Source: Alphaproteobacteria bacterium
GTDB taxonomy: Bacteria > Pseudomonadota > Alphaproteobacteria > CALKHQ01
DNA length: 64,000 nt
Direction of reading: 5' to 3'
NCBI GenBank assembly: GCA_041396705.1
Contig: JAWKYB010000021.1
Span: 1 to 64,000, forward strand
A program made the position numbers and the translations under genes. The notes below the pieces were generated by a model. That model did no database searches. It had not been told where the DNA came from and was given only the letters and a program-made list of their open reading frames with translations. Of the stretch, positions 42,052 through 49,819 are shown in pieces; position 1 is the stretch's first letter, and every line of letters starts with the position of its first letter.

Positions 42052-43017
42052 TCAACCCTCGGCGTCGAGCAGGGAGGCCAGCCCGACCATGGCGGAGAAC
42101 GGCTGGGCGATCTGCCAGGCGGGAACCGTCTGCAGCAGCGGGCGGAACCGGCCCTTCGCCTCGAACCGCGCGCGGAAGCCGGACGCGACGAAGCGCGGCC
42201 CGAGCAGGCGGATGATGCCGCCGGCGAAGTAGACGCCGCCGAGCGCGGCGAAGGTGAGCGCCAGGTTGCCGGCAACGGTGCCGGTCGCCTCGCAGAACAT
42301 CTCCACCGCCTCGTCGGCCCGCGCCTCGCCGGATTCCGCGCGCCGGGTCACGTCCTCCGGCTGCACCGGGTCGGCGGCCGAGCCGTCGACCTCGTGCAGG
42401 GCGCGGTAGAGGTTGACCAGCCCGCCGCCGGACAGCACCCGCTCCGCCGAGCAGTGGCCGTACTGGGCGCGGATGCGGGCGAACACCGCCTCCTCGCGCG
42501 CCGATGCCGCCGGCAGGGTGGCATGGCCGCCCTCGCCCGGCAGGGGCAGCCAGCCGCCAGCCATCGGGGTCAGCCCGCACACGCCGAGCCCGGTGCCGGC
42601 GCCCATCACCACGATCGGCGCACGTTCGGCCTGCGGTGCGCCGCCGACCTGCACCAGGCTCGCGCGGTCCAGGTGCGGCACCGCCAGCGCCACCGCGGCG
42701 AAGTCGTTGACCACATGCAGCCGTTCGAGGTCGAGCGCCCGCCGCGTCGCCTCGATGGAGAATTCCCAGTCGCTGTTGGTCAGCACGAAATGGTCGCCCA
42801 GCACCGGCCCGGCGACGCAGACGGCCGCACGGCGGACGACCGGCCGCGCGGCGAAGCCGTCGAGATAGGCGTTGACCGCGTCGGCCAGATTGCGGAAGTC
42901 GGCGGTGGGAAGCACGCGGATCGCGTCCGCGCCGCCGCCGGGCCGCTGCAGGGCGAAGCGCGCGTTGGTGCCGCCGATGTCGCCCAGCAGGCGCGGCGCC
43001 TCAGCCGGCTCAGCCAT
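42052..43017 (-). CDS. glk: Glucokinase (bacterial GLK family)
   Basis: A 321-residue kinase that makes glucose 6-phosphate from glucose and ATP. It has the N-terminal phosphate loop GDIGGTNARFAL, the catalytic NDFAAVALAVPHL, the VMGAGTGLGVCGL adenosine/phosphate segment, GEGGHATLPAASARE and ERVLSGGGLVNLYRAL. It lacks the zinc motif of ROK kinases, so it is a different family from the kinase at 1606. ATG 43017 overlaps the end of otsA by eight bases, so it is the last gene of otsB-GH15-otsA-glk. That position fits rephosphorylation of glucose released from trehalose or glycans. Confidence 0.95.
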   Translation of the reverse strand: MAEPAEAPRLLGDIGGTNARFALQRPGGGADAIRVLPTADFRNLADAVNAYLDGFAARPVVRRAAVCVAGPVLGDHFVLTNSDWEFSIEATRRALDLERLHVVNDFAAVALAVPHLDRASLVQVGGAPQAERAPIVVMGAGTGLGVCGLTPMAGGWLPLPGEGGHATLPAASAREEAVFARIRAQYGHCSAERVLSGGGLVNLYRALHEVDGSAADPVQPEDVTRRAESGEARADEAVEMFCEATGTVAGNLALTFAALGGVYFAGGIIRLLGPRFVASGFRARFEAKGRFRPLLQTVPAWQIAQPFSAMVGLASLLDAEG

Positions 43018-44386
43018 GCACGCGCTCCAGTGCCGCGACGAAGCGGTCGCGCCAGGCGGCGATGTCATAGTCCTTCAGGGCCCGCATCATGTCCTGCCAG
43101 CGCGCGATCCGTTCCTGCCGCGGCATATCCAGCGCGCGGCGCATCGCCTCGGCAACGCCGTCGGTGTCGAACGGGTTGATGATCAGGGCGGAGTTGAGTT
43201 CGGCTGCGGCCCCGGCGAAGCGCGACAGCACCAGCACGCCGGGATCCTCCGGGTCCTGCGCCGCGACGAATTCCTTCGCGACCAGGTTCATGCCGTCGCG
43301 CAGCGGCGTCACCAGCGCGACGTTGGCGCTGCGCAGGAAGCCGAGCAGCATCTTGCGCGAGAAACTCTTGTTCAGATAGCGCAGCGGCACCCAGTCGTAC
43401 TCGGCGAACCGGCCGTTGATGTGGCCGGCCGCCTGTTCCAGCGTCCGGCGGATCTCGATGTATGACGGCACGTCCGAGCGCGACGGCGGCGCGATCTGCA
43501 GGAAGGTCAGCTGGCCGCGGATGTCGGCATAGGTTTCCAGCAACCGCTCATAGGCCTCGAACCGGTTGACCAGGCCCTTGCTGTAGTCGAGCCGGTCGAC
43601 GCCGATGAACAGCGACCGGTCGGCCAGCGAATCGCGCAGGCGCTGGGCCTGGCGCGAACGGCCGGACACCTCGGCCTGGCTCTGCACCGCCTCGACGTCG
43701 ATGCCGATCGGGAAGGCCGCGACCCTGAGCGTGCGGCCATAGGCGCGGACCGTGCCGTCGGCGCCGACCTCGCCCTTCGCTTCCCACCGGATGTAGTCGC
43801 AGAAGGCGCGCACGTCGCCCGGAGTCTGCAGGCCGACCAGGTCGTAGTCGCACATCGCGCGCACGATCTGGGCGTGGTTGGGCAGGGTCAGCAGGATCTC
43901 CAGCGCCGGCCACGGAATGTGCAGGAAGAACCCGATCGGCGCCTCGACGCCGGCCTGGCGCAGCTCGCGGCCCAGCGGGATCAGGTGGTAGTCGTGCACC
44001 CAGATGCGGTCGTCGTCCCGCAACAGCGGCCGCAGCCGCTTGGCGAACAGGGTGTTGACCCGCTCGTAGCCGGCATAGGCCCGGCGCGAGAACTGGGCCA
44101 GGTCGACCCGGTAGTGGCACAGCGGCCACAGCGTGCCGTTGGCATAGCCGGCATAATACTGGTCGTAGTCCTCCTGGGTCAGGTCGACCGTGGCGTAGGT
44201 CAGCCGGCCGGTCTGGAACACCGACGGTTCGGCCGATTCCGTGCTCGCAACCTCGCCGCTCCAGCCGAACCAGATGCCGCCGCTCTCGCGCAGCGCCGAC
44301 AGCACGCCGACGGCGAGCCCGCCGGCCGCGGCCTGGCCCTCGTTGACCGGGGCGACACGGTTGGAAACGACGACGAGACGGCTCAA
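43010..44386 (-). CDS. otsA: Trehalose-6-phosphate synthase
   Basis: A 458-residue GT20 enzyme that joins UDP-glucose and glucose 6-phosphate to trehalose 6-phosphate. Landmarks are [13 protein letters not shown] at the start, [11 protein letters not shown] (sugar-nucleotide loop), [65 protein letters not shown], and [16 protein letters not shown]. The start must be TTG 44386, because the core strand begins immediately. It overlaps the stop of the upstream GH15 gene as TTGA and has GGGAGG upstream. A frame open far beyond this point overlaps the GH15 gene and is not its true extension. Confidence 0.95.
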   Translation of the reverse strand: MSRLVVVSNRVAPVNEGQAAAGGLAVGVLSALRESGGIWFGWSGEVASTESAEPSVFQTGRLTYATVDLTQEDYDQYYAGYANGTLWPLCHYRVDLAQFSRRAYAGYERVNTLFAKRLRPLLRDDDRIWVHDYHLIPLGRELRQAGVEAPIGFFLHIPWPALEILLTLPNHAQIVRAMCDYDLVGLQTPGDVRAFCDYIRWEAKGEVGADGTVRAYGRTLRVAAFPIGIDVEAVQSQAEVSGRSRQAQRLRDSLADRSLFIGVDRLDYSKGLVNRFEAYERLLETYADIRGQLTFLQIAPPSRSDVPSYIEIRRTLEQAAGHINGRFAEYDWVPLRYLNKSFSRKMLLGFLRSANVALVTPLRDGMNLVAKEFVAAQDPEDPGVLVLSRFAGAAAELNSALIINPFDTDGVAEAMRRALDMPRQERIARWQDMMRALKDYDIAAWRDRFVAALERVHG

Positions 44387-46176
44387 AAGGCATCCTCCCA
44401 CGCCTTGGACAGCTTCATTGCCGAGCTGATCAGCCCGACCATCGAATAGGTCTGCGGGAAGTTGCCCCACTGCTCGCCGGTCTCGGTGTCGAGATGCTCG
44501 GACAGCAGGCCGAGGCGGTTGCGCTTCGCCAGCATGTTCTCGAACATCGCCCGCGCCTCCTCGCGCCGGCCGAGGGCGGCGAGCGCGTCGATGTACCAGA
44601 AGGTACAAATGTTGAAGGCGTGGACCGGTTCCCCGAAGTCGTCGGCGACGCGGTAGCGGAACAGGTAGGGCCCGCGCTTCAGCTCGCGGCCGATGGCGTC
44701 GACCGTCGAGGCGAAGCGGGGATCTTCGGCCTTGAGGAAGCCGAGGTCGTTGAGCAGCAGCATCGACGCATCCAGCTCGCGCCCGCCATAGGCCTGGGTG
44801 AACGCGCCGACCTCGGCATTCCAGGCCCGCTCCTCGATCACCGCGCGGATCACGTCGGCGCGCTCGGCCCACAGCGCCGCGCGGTCGCCGAGCCCGAGCG
44901 CGGCGGCGATGCGGGCCAGCCGGTCGCAGGCGGCCCAGCACATCAGGGCGGAGAAGGTGTGGACCTGGGTCGAGTTGCGCAGCTCCCACGGGCCGGCGTC
45001 GGGCTGGTCGTGCACCGCCCAGGCCTGCTCGCCGACATGCTCCAGCCGCTCGAACAGGCCGGCGTCGCCGGGGCGCGACAGCCGCCGGTCGAAGAAGGCC
45101 TGCGCCGACGCCAGGATCACCGCGCCATAGACGTCGTACTGGACCTGCGAATAGGCGGCGTTGCCGATGCGCACCGGCCCGTGGCCGCGATAGCCGGCCA
45201 GGCTGGTCACGAAGCGCTCGTCGGGCCGCGCGTCGCCGAGGATGGAATAGAGCGGCTGCAGCCGGTAGCCGGTCTTCGGCGCGTTGGTGGCGACCACATT
45301 GATCAGGAAGCGCATGTAGTCTTCCATCGTGCGGGTCGCGCCCAGCCGGTTCAGCGCGTGAACGGTGAAATAGCTGTCGCGCAGCCAGCACAGCCGGTAG
45401 TCCCAGTTGCGCTCGTCGCCCTCCGCCTCCGGGATCGAAGTGGTCATCGCCGCGACGATGGCGCCGGTCTCCTCATAGGCGCACAGCTTGAGGGTGATGG
45501 CGGCGCGTAGCACCGCGTCCTGCCACTCGAACGGGATCGACAGATAGCGCGACCACTCGCGCCAGTAGTCGAGCGTGTGGTCGAAGAACTCGCGCGCCAC
45601 GTCCTCGACCCGGCTGGCCATCGTCTCGTCGGGGCCGAGGATCAGGTCGACCGGCTCCTCCAGCACGAACTGCAGCTCCTCGGTGACCACGCTGATCGGC
45701 GCGTTGGTGGTCAGCCGCACGATCTGCTCCTGCGCGACATAGCGCACGTGGTTGGAGCCGCGGGTGGTCGCCGGCCGTTGCGCGCCGTAGCCGAAGGTCG
45801 GGCGCAGGCGGATGCGGACCAGCGGGTGGCCGGCCAGCGGCCGGATGCGGCGGACCAGCGTCAGCGGCCGGAACATCCGGCCGAACATGCGGAAGCGCGG
45901 CGCGAAGTCGGTGATCTCCACCGCATTGCCGGCGCCGTCGTAGAGCCGTGTGCGCAGGATCGCCGAGTTGGTCAGATATTCCTGCTCGCTGCGGGCGAGA
46001 TCGGCCACCTCCAGATCGAAGAAGCCCGCCTCCGGCGTCTCGCCTGGCTGCAGCAGGCTGCAGAACACCGGGTCGCCGTCGAAACGCGGCAGGCACATCC
46101 AGACCACGCGGCCGTTCGGGTCGACCAGTGCCCCGAAGCTGCTGTTGCCGATCAGGCCGAGTTCGAGCGTCGTCAT
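44383..46176 (-). CDS. GH15 glucoamylase/trehalase-family protein
   Basis: A 597-residue glycoside hydrolase with the two-part GH15 layout: an N-terminal beta-sandwich (LGLIGNSSFGALVDPNGRVVWMCLPRFDGDPVF) and a C-terminal (alpha/alpha)6 barrel. The barrel has NWDYRLCWLRDSYFTVHALNRLG, the proton-donor region GPWELRNSTQVHTFSALMCW, and LLSEHLDTETGEQWGNFPQTYSMVGL with the base glutamate. In actinobacteria related enzymes are trehalases; glucoamylase activity is the alternative. There is no signal peptide, so it acts in the cytoplasm. It lies between otsB (10 bp upstream) and otsA (2-bp overlap), which ties it to trehalose turnover. ATG 46176 has only a weak ribosome site, consistent with coupling. 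Confidence 0.93.
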   Translation of the reverse strand: MTTLELGLIGNSSFGALVDPNGRVVWMCLPRFDGDPVFCSLLQPGETPEAGFFDLEVADLARSEQEYLTNSAILRTRLYDGAGNAVEITDFAPRFRMFGRMFRPLTLVRRIRPLAGHPLVRIRLRPTFGYGAQRPATTRGSNHVRYVAQEQIVRLTTNAPISVVTEELQFVLEEPVDLILGPDETMASRVEDVAREFFDHTLDYWREWSRYLSIPFEWQDAVLRAAITLKLCAYEETGAIVAAMTTSIPEAEGDERNWDYRLCWLRDSYFTVHALNRLGATRTMEDYMRFLINVVATNAPKTGYRLQPLYSILGDARPDERFVTSLAGYRGHGPVRIGNAAYSQVQYDVYGAVILASAQAFFDRRLSRPGDAGLFERLEHVGEQAWAVHDQPDAGPWELRNSTQVHTFSALMCWAACDRLARIAAALGLGDRAALWAERADVIRAVIEERAWNAEVGAFTQAYGGRELDASMLLLNDLGFLKAEDPRFASTVDAIGRELKRGPYLFRYRVADDFGEPVHAFNICTFWYIDALAALGRREEARAMFENMLAKRNRLGLLSEHLDTETGEQWGNFPQTYSMVGLISSAMKLSKAWEDAF

Positions 46177-46186
46177 CCGGAGTATC

Positions 46187-46957
46187 TCAACCTCGGTTTG
46201 CAGACAGGGCCGCGAGCCAGCGGTGCACCGCCGCGACCGAGGCCAGATGCCAGTGCGCCAGGGTCGGCGCGCCGTCGCCGACCCGGATCGAAATGCCGTC
46301 GACGGCATTGACCGCCGCGAACCCGTGCTCGTCGGTCAGATCGTCGCCGACATAGACCGGGCGCCGGCCGCGGAAAGGGGCCTCGCCTAGATGTCGCCTG
46401 ATCGCATGGCCTTTGTCCACCCCGGCCGGCTTCAGCTCGACCACCATCTTGCCGGGCTGGGCGCACAGCGCCGGCTCGCGTGCGACCAGCGCCGCCGTCG
46501 CTTCGCCGACGACGCCGGCCAGTGCGGGCGCCGCGCGGTAGTGCACGGCCAGCGCCACGCCCTTGTCCTCCACCGTCAGGCCGCCATGCGCCGCCTGCAG
46601 GGCCGCCAGGCCGGCCCGCGCCCGATCCAGCGCCGCGGCGGTTTCCGGGTCGCCGCCGACCTCGACCGGCCGGTCGCCGCAGGCCCCGTCGCCGCGCCAT
46701 TCCACGCCATGGACGCCGGCGGCGGGAAGCCTGAGCGGCGCGAACAGGCGGTCGAGCTCGGCAATGGCGCGTCCGCTGACCAGCGCGCAGGCGCCGCCGG
46801 CGGCGCGGTGCAGGCCGCGCAGCAGCTCGATCAGGCCGGGCGGCACCACGACCTGTTCCGGCCGCGCCGCGATCTCGATCAGCGTGCCGTCGACATCGAG
46901 AAAATAGGCCCAGTCCGGCTGCGCCGGCGGCGGCGCATCGTCGTCATGGTCATGCAT
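46187..46957 (-). CDS. otsB: Trehalose-6-phosphate phosphatase
   Basis: A 256-residue HAD-superfamily phosphatase that converts trehalose 6-phosphate to trehalose. The nucleophile motif is F-L-D21-V-D23-G-T-L. ALVSGRAIAELDRLF and AAGVHGVEWR follow, then the VEDKGVALAVHYRAAP cap region, GKMVVELKPAGVDKGHAIRRHL, and YVGDDLTDEHGFAAVNAV. ATG 46957; the first dozen residues are His/Asp-rich (HDHDDDAPPP) and may be variable. It heads the otsB-GH15-otsA-glk operon, which would be expected to respond to osmotic or desiccation stress. The regulator is unknown; the MarR gene upstream is on the same strand but separated by 124 bp. Confidence 0.95.
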   Translation of the reverse strand: MHDHDDDAPPPAQPDWAYFLDVDGTLIEIAARPEQVVVPPGLIELLRGLHRAAGGACALVSGRAIAELDRLFAPLRLPAAGVHGVEWRGDGACGDRPVEVGGDPETAAALDRARAGLAALQAAHGGLTVEDKGVALAVHYRAAPALAGVVGEATAALVAREPALCAQPGKMVVELKPAGVDKGHAIRRHLGEAPFRGRRPVYVGDDLTDEHGFAAVNAVDGISIRVGDGAPTLAHWHLASVAAVHRWLAALSANRG

Positions 46958-47081
46958 CGCGGGCGGTCCGTTGCGTTGGCGCGGCAAGCCGTGGCTGCGG
47001 TCGGGAACGATCGGGGATGTCTTGCCGGCGGTCGGCCGCACCGGTCAAGGCCGGCGGGCGCAAGCGGCGCGACGGGCGGGT

Positions 47082-47666
47082 TCAGCCCGTCGCGCCCTGG
47101 TCGCCGCAGGAGAAGTTGGCGCAGAGCTTGCGCGTATCCGAGTCGCCGACCGACTCGCCGGTCAGGCCGCAGCGATAGCCCGGCGCCTGCTGCGCGCCGG
47201 CATCGAGCGGCACCAGCCTCTCGCAGCGGGAGCAGACCCCGAAATCCCGGCTTTCGTTACATGAGCGGATGTCGCGCAGCAGGCCGTCGAGCATCGCGTT
47301 CATGCTGGCCAGCGCGGCCTCGTCCAGCCGCGCCACGGCCCGCTCCAGGTCGCGCAGCGGATCGCGGCGGACCAGCGCCTGGCCGGCCTCGGTCAGCACC
47401 AGGTCGATGCAGCGCCGGTCGCTCTCGCTGCGGATGCGCGCCAGCAGCCCCTTTTCCTCGAGCGCACTCAGGGTCTGCGACACAGTGCCCTTGGTCGCAC
47501 CCAGGAACTCCGCCAGCGCACCCGGCGTGCGCGAATAGCGGTTGGCCTGGCTGAGATAGCGCAGCGCTTCCCATTGGGCCGGATTGAGACAGTCGGAGAA
47601 CTGGACGGCGCGCGTCAGCCGTCCCAGACGATCGAGGTTTTCCACGATCTCGCGCGCTTTGCTCAT
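47082..47666 (-). CDS. MarR-family regulator with a cysteine-rich C-terminal tail
   Basis: A 194-residue protein. Residues about 1-135 are a MarR winged helix (AQWEALRYLSQANR, TPGALAEFLGATKGTVSQTLSALEEKGLLARIRSESDRR). Residues 136-190 are an added tail with six cysteines (136, 145, 148, 166, 182, 187) in the order C-x8-C-x2-C, then YRCGLTGESVGD and LCANFSC. This could bind zinc or an iron-sulfur cluster and so sense redox or metal state. I recall similar tails in other uncharacterised proteobacterial MarR proteins. ATG 47666. It is divergent from rpoH with a 184-bp gap, so it may control rpoH or itself. Confidence 0.9.
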   Translation of the reverse strand: MSKAREIVENLDRLGRLTRAVQFSDCLNPAQWEALRYLSQANRYSRTPGALAEFLGATKGTVSQTLSALEEKGLLARIRSESDRRCIDLVLTEAGQALVRRDPLRDLERAVARLDEAALASMNAMLDGLLRDIRSCNESRDFGVCSRCERLVPLDAGAQQAPGYRCGLTGESVGDSDTRKLCANFSCGDQGATG

Positions 47667-47767
47667 CCAGCCTACCCTGCAGCCGGCGGCGGTTCTGCCC
47701 GGCTATCGGCCGATCGCACCGGGCGCCGTCGCTCCGTTCACGTTCACGAAACCGCAACTCGACGGCG

Positions 47768-47795
47768 CTTGCAATCCTATTCGGCACGACATATT
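47768..47795 (+). promoter_or_regulatory. Possible rpoH promoter
   Basis: CTTGCA at 47768-47773 and CATATT at 47790-47795 with a 16-bp spacer lie in an AT-rich stretch upstream of rpoH. The CTTG start also resembles heat-shock sigma factor -35 elements, so autoregulation is possible. The call rests on position and composition only. Confidence 0.3.
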
Positions 47796-47810
47796 TTCGA
47801 CTCGAAACTA

Positions 47811-47830
47811 TTGCAGCGCTCTTGCTGCAA
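47811..47830 (+). promoter_or_regulatory. Inverted repeat in the rpoH leader
   Basis: TTGCAGC (47811-47817), six-base loop, GCTGCAA (47824-47830): a perfect 7-bp stem ending just before the GAGAGG ribosome site and 20 bp before the start codon. It could be an operator (for the divergent MarR protein) or an RNA hairpin in the 5' leader. Confidence 0.45.
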
Positions 47831-47850
47831 ATATGAGAGGGCTACGAAGA

Positions 47851-48732
47851 ATGGCAAGCCCATCCAACTATTATGTCGATCCCGGCAGCCGCCGTTATAT
47901 CGCAGCGGCGATGCGCGCGCCACTGCTGGAGCGCGAGCAGGAGGCCGATCTCGCGCGGCGCTGGCGCGATCGGCAGGACAAGGCGGCGCTGGACGAACTG
48001 GTGCAGGCCTATGCCCGCTATGTGGTGCGCATCGCGGCCGGTTTCCGCGGCTACGGGCTGCCGATGGGCGACCTGGTGCAGGAAGGCAACATCGGCCTGA
48101 TGGAGGCAGCCGCGCGCTTCGACCCGGAGCGGGACGTGCGCTTTTCGACCTATGCGGCCTGGTGGATCCGGGCGTCGATCCAGGACTACATCCTGCGCAA
48201 CTCGTCGATCGTGCGGATCGCGACCACCGCCTCGCAGAAGACCCTGTTCTTCAACCTGCGCCGGCTGCGCGCCAAGCTGGACGAGACCGGCGACGGCACC
48301 ATGACCGACGCCGACCGGCGCAAGATCGCCGAGGACCTGAGCGTGCCGGTGGCCGCGGTGGAGCGGATGGAGGCCCATTTCTCGCGTCCCGACCGCTCGC
48401 TGAACGCCACCTTCAGCGACGGCGAGACCGACCAGTTCCAGGATTTCGTCGCCGACGACCGGCCGAATCCGGAGGAGAACTACACCAGCGTGCACGACGG
48501 CGACGTGCGCCGGCGCCGCCTGCGCGAGGCGCTGGCCAGCCTGACCGAACGCGAGCAGACCATCATCACCCAGCGCTTCCTGCAGGACGACCGCAAGACG
48601 CTGGCCGAGATCGGCATCGAGTTCGGCCTGACCAAGGAGCGCATCCGCCAGATCGAGGCGCGCGCGCTGAGCAAGCTCAGGGTGCGGATGGAATCGAACC
48701 CGGAGCGGATGACGGAGCTGCTGGAGGCCTGA
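47851..48732 (+). CDS. rpoH: RNA polymerase sigma-32 (heat-shock/stress) factor, RpoH type
   Basis: A 293-residue alternative sigma factor. Region 2 is complete (YVVRIAAGFRGYGLPMGDLVQEGNIGLMEAAARFDPERDVRFSTYAAWWIRASIQDYILR). It is followed by the RpoH box, here SQKTLFFNLRRLRAKL, which no other sigma group has. Region 4 ends QRFLQDDRKTLAEIGIEFGLTKERIRQIEARALSKLR. The sequence RNSSIVRIATTASQK resembles the RpoHII branch of alphaproteobacteria, which in Rhodobacter responds to photooxidative stress. That assignment is inference. ATG 47851 is chosen over ATG 47833 because of GAGAGG upstream. Its 3' end overlaps the convergent hydrolase gene by 56 bp. Confidence 0.95.
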   Translation: MASPSNYYVDPGSRRYIAAAMRAPLLEREQEADLARRWRDRQDKAALDELVQAYARYVVRIAAGFRGYGLPMGDLVQEGNIGLMEAAARFDPERDVRFSTYAAWWIRASIQDYILRNSSIVRIATTASQKTLFFNLRRLRAKLDETGDGTMTDADRRKIAEDLSVPVAAVERMEAHFSRPDRSLNATFSDGETDQFQDFVADDRPNPEENYTSVHDGDVRRRRLREALASLTEREQTIITQRFLQDDRKTLAEIGIEFGLTKERIRQIEARALSKLRVRMESNPERMTELLEA

Positions 48733-49534
48733 TCGCGGCGGCCGGCGCCTCGCGGGCGAGAAAGCCGGCCGCCAGATCGACGACCAGAGCCTGCGTCTCG
48801 CGGTGCGGCGCGTGGCCGACACCGCTGAGCAGCGCGGTGACGACCGGCCCGCGCACCCGCCGGGCGATCGCTTCGAGCTGCCGGCGGGTGCCGTACTGGT
48901 CGTCGGCGCCCTGGACCAGCAGCACAGGCGCGCCGATGCGCGCCATCGCGTCGACGATCGACCAGTCGGCGAACTCCCGCGAAAGCCAGGTGCCCGACCA
49001 GCCGGCGAGCAACGCGTCGGTCTTGTCGCCGTGATGGCGGGCGAGCCGCGCGCGCAGCCGCGGCGCGGCGAATGCCGCCATCGCCGCGCGGATTCCGGCC
49101 CGCGTTTCGTCCTCGACGAACACATGTGGGGCCTCGGCGACCACCGCGGCCACCCGGTCGGGAAAGGCGGCGGCGAACATCAGCGCGATCGTCGCCCCGT
49201 CGGAATGGCCGTAGAGCACCGGCCGCGCGATACCGGCCGCCGCAAGCACCGCCGGCAGGACGGTCTCCGCCTCGTGGCGCAGATAGCCGGGCCGCTGCGG
49301 GCCGTGCCGTGCCGGCGAGCGGCCGTGGCCGAGGCGGTCGTAGGCCAGCCCGCGCAGTCCCGCCCGCGCGCACAGCGCCGTCGGAAGACCGTGCCAGCCG
49401 CCGGCGCAGCCCAGCGCCTCGTGCAGGAACACCACCACCGGGTCCGGTGCCGCGCCCGCCTCGTTCCACGCCTGCGCGAACAGCGTGTCGCAGGCGGCCG
49501 CGATGGCAATTTCGCGGCCGGGCGCCGACGCCAT
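48677..49534 (-). CDS. Alpha/beta-hydrolase
   Basis: A 285-residue alpha/beta-hydrolase fold enzyme. It has the oxyanion strand VVVFLHEALGCAGGWHGLP, LAYDRLGHGRSP, the nucleophile elbow Y-G-H-S-D-G with the catalytic serine, the acid region APVLLVQGADDQYGT and the histidine in GVGHAPHRE. The substrate is unknown; bacterial homologues are usually esterases or C-C hydrolases. The start is ATG 49534, or ATG 49552 six codons earlier; an open frame extends much further upstream through a structured noncoding region and is not credible. The 3' end overlaps the end of rpoH on the opposite strand. Confidence 0.85.
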   Translation of the reverse strand: MASAPGREIAIAAACDTLFAQAWNEAGAAPDPVVVFLHEALGCAGGWHGLPTALCARAGLRGLAYDRLGHGRSPARHGPQRPGYLRHEAETVLPAVLAAAGIARPVLYGHSDGATIALMFAAAFPDRVAAVVAEAPHVFVEDETRAGIRAAMAAFAAPRLRARLARHHGDKTDALLAGWSGTWLSREFADWSIVDAMARIGAPVLLVQGADDQYGTRRQLEAIARRVRGPVVTALLSGVGHAPHRETQALVVDLAAGFLAREAPAAAIRPPAAPSSAPGSIPSAP

Positions 49535-49599
49535 GTCCGTTCGTTCACGCATGCGCGAGTGGATACCACGGAATCGCCGCATTTCTGGCGCAATCCCGC

Positions 49600-49757
49600 C
49601 CAGGACGGAACCCACCTGATGAACCATCAGGTTCTCCCCTGATCCCGTCCGCCGCCGACTGCGTGGAGTCCTGAGCGCGGCGGACGGACCGACCGACCTT
49701 CCCCTTCGGTCGAGCCTCCTTAAATCTCCGGCCGCTTCGGCGGCCGGCTTTTTTTTT
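49600..49757 (+). ncRNA. Candidate small RNA with anti-Shine-Dalgarno motif (5' end uncertain)
   Basis: Between the divergent hydrolase and ccmA genes the + strand can fold into a chain of hairpins: ACCTGAT/ATCAGGT (49614-49632), GTCCGCCGC/GCGGCGGAC (49647-49685, with inner GACT/AGTC), GACCGA/TCGGTC (49691-49711), then a canonical terminator. The single-stranded stretch before the terminator contains CCTCCTTA (49715-49722), the same as the 16S rRNA anti-Shine-Dalgarno sequence. C-rich single-stranded segments (CTCCCC, TTCCCC) lie between the stems. No + strand gene precedes the terminator for about 1 kb. Alphaproteobacterial stress sRNAs with anti-SD loops are known. No promoter was identified with confidence. 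Confidence 0.45.
49728..49757 (+). terminator. Canonical rho-independent terminator
   Basis: CCGGCCGC, UUCG-type tetraloop, GCGGCCGG (49728-49747), followed after one C by nine T residues (49749-49757). It is the clearest intrinsic terminator I found in the window. It is oriented on the + strand, 62 bp before ccmA, and no annotated + strand gene lies close upstream. Confidence 0.93.
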
Positions 49758-49819
49758 GCGCCGCGGCCAGCCGGCTGGGCTGTGTGCAACCGCCCGCCGC
49801 GACGCTATGGTGCCGCGCC

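Noticed and set aside
43010..45391. otsA extended upstream to 793 codons
   Set aside because: The extra part overlaps the GH15 gene in another frame. OtsA homology begins exactly at the TTG at 44386, which has its own ribosome site and a stop/start overlap.
49728..49757. Terminator assigned to rpoH
   Set aside because: It is on the right strand but 1 kb beyond the rpoH stop, with a complete opposite-strand gene between. A local transcript explains it better, although a long 3' UTR cannot be excluded.
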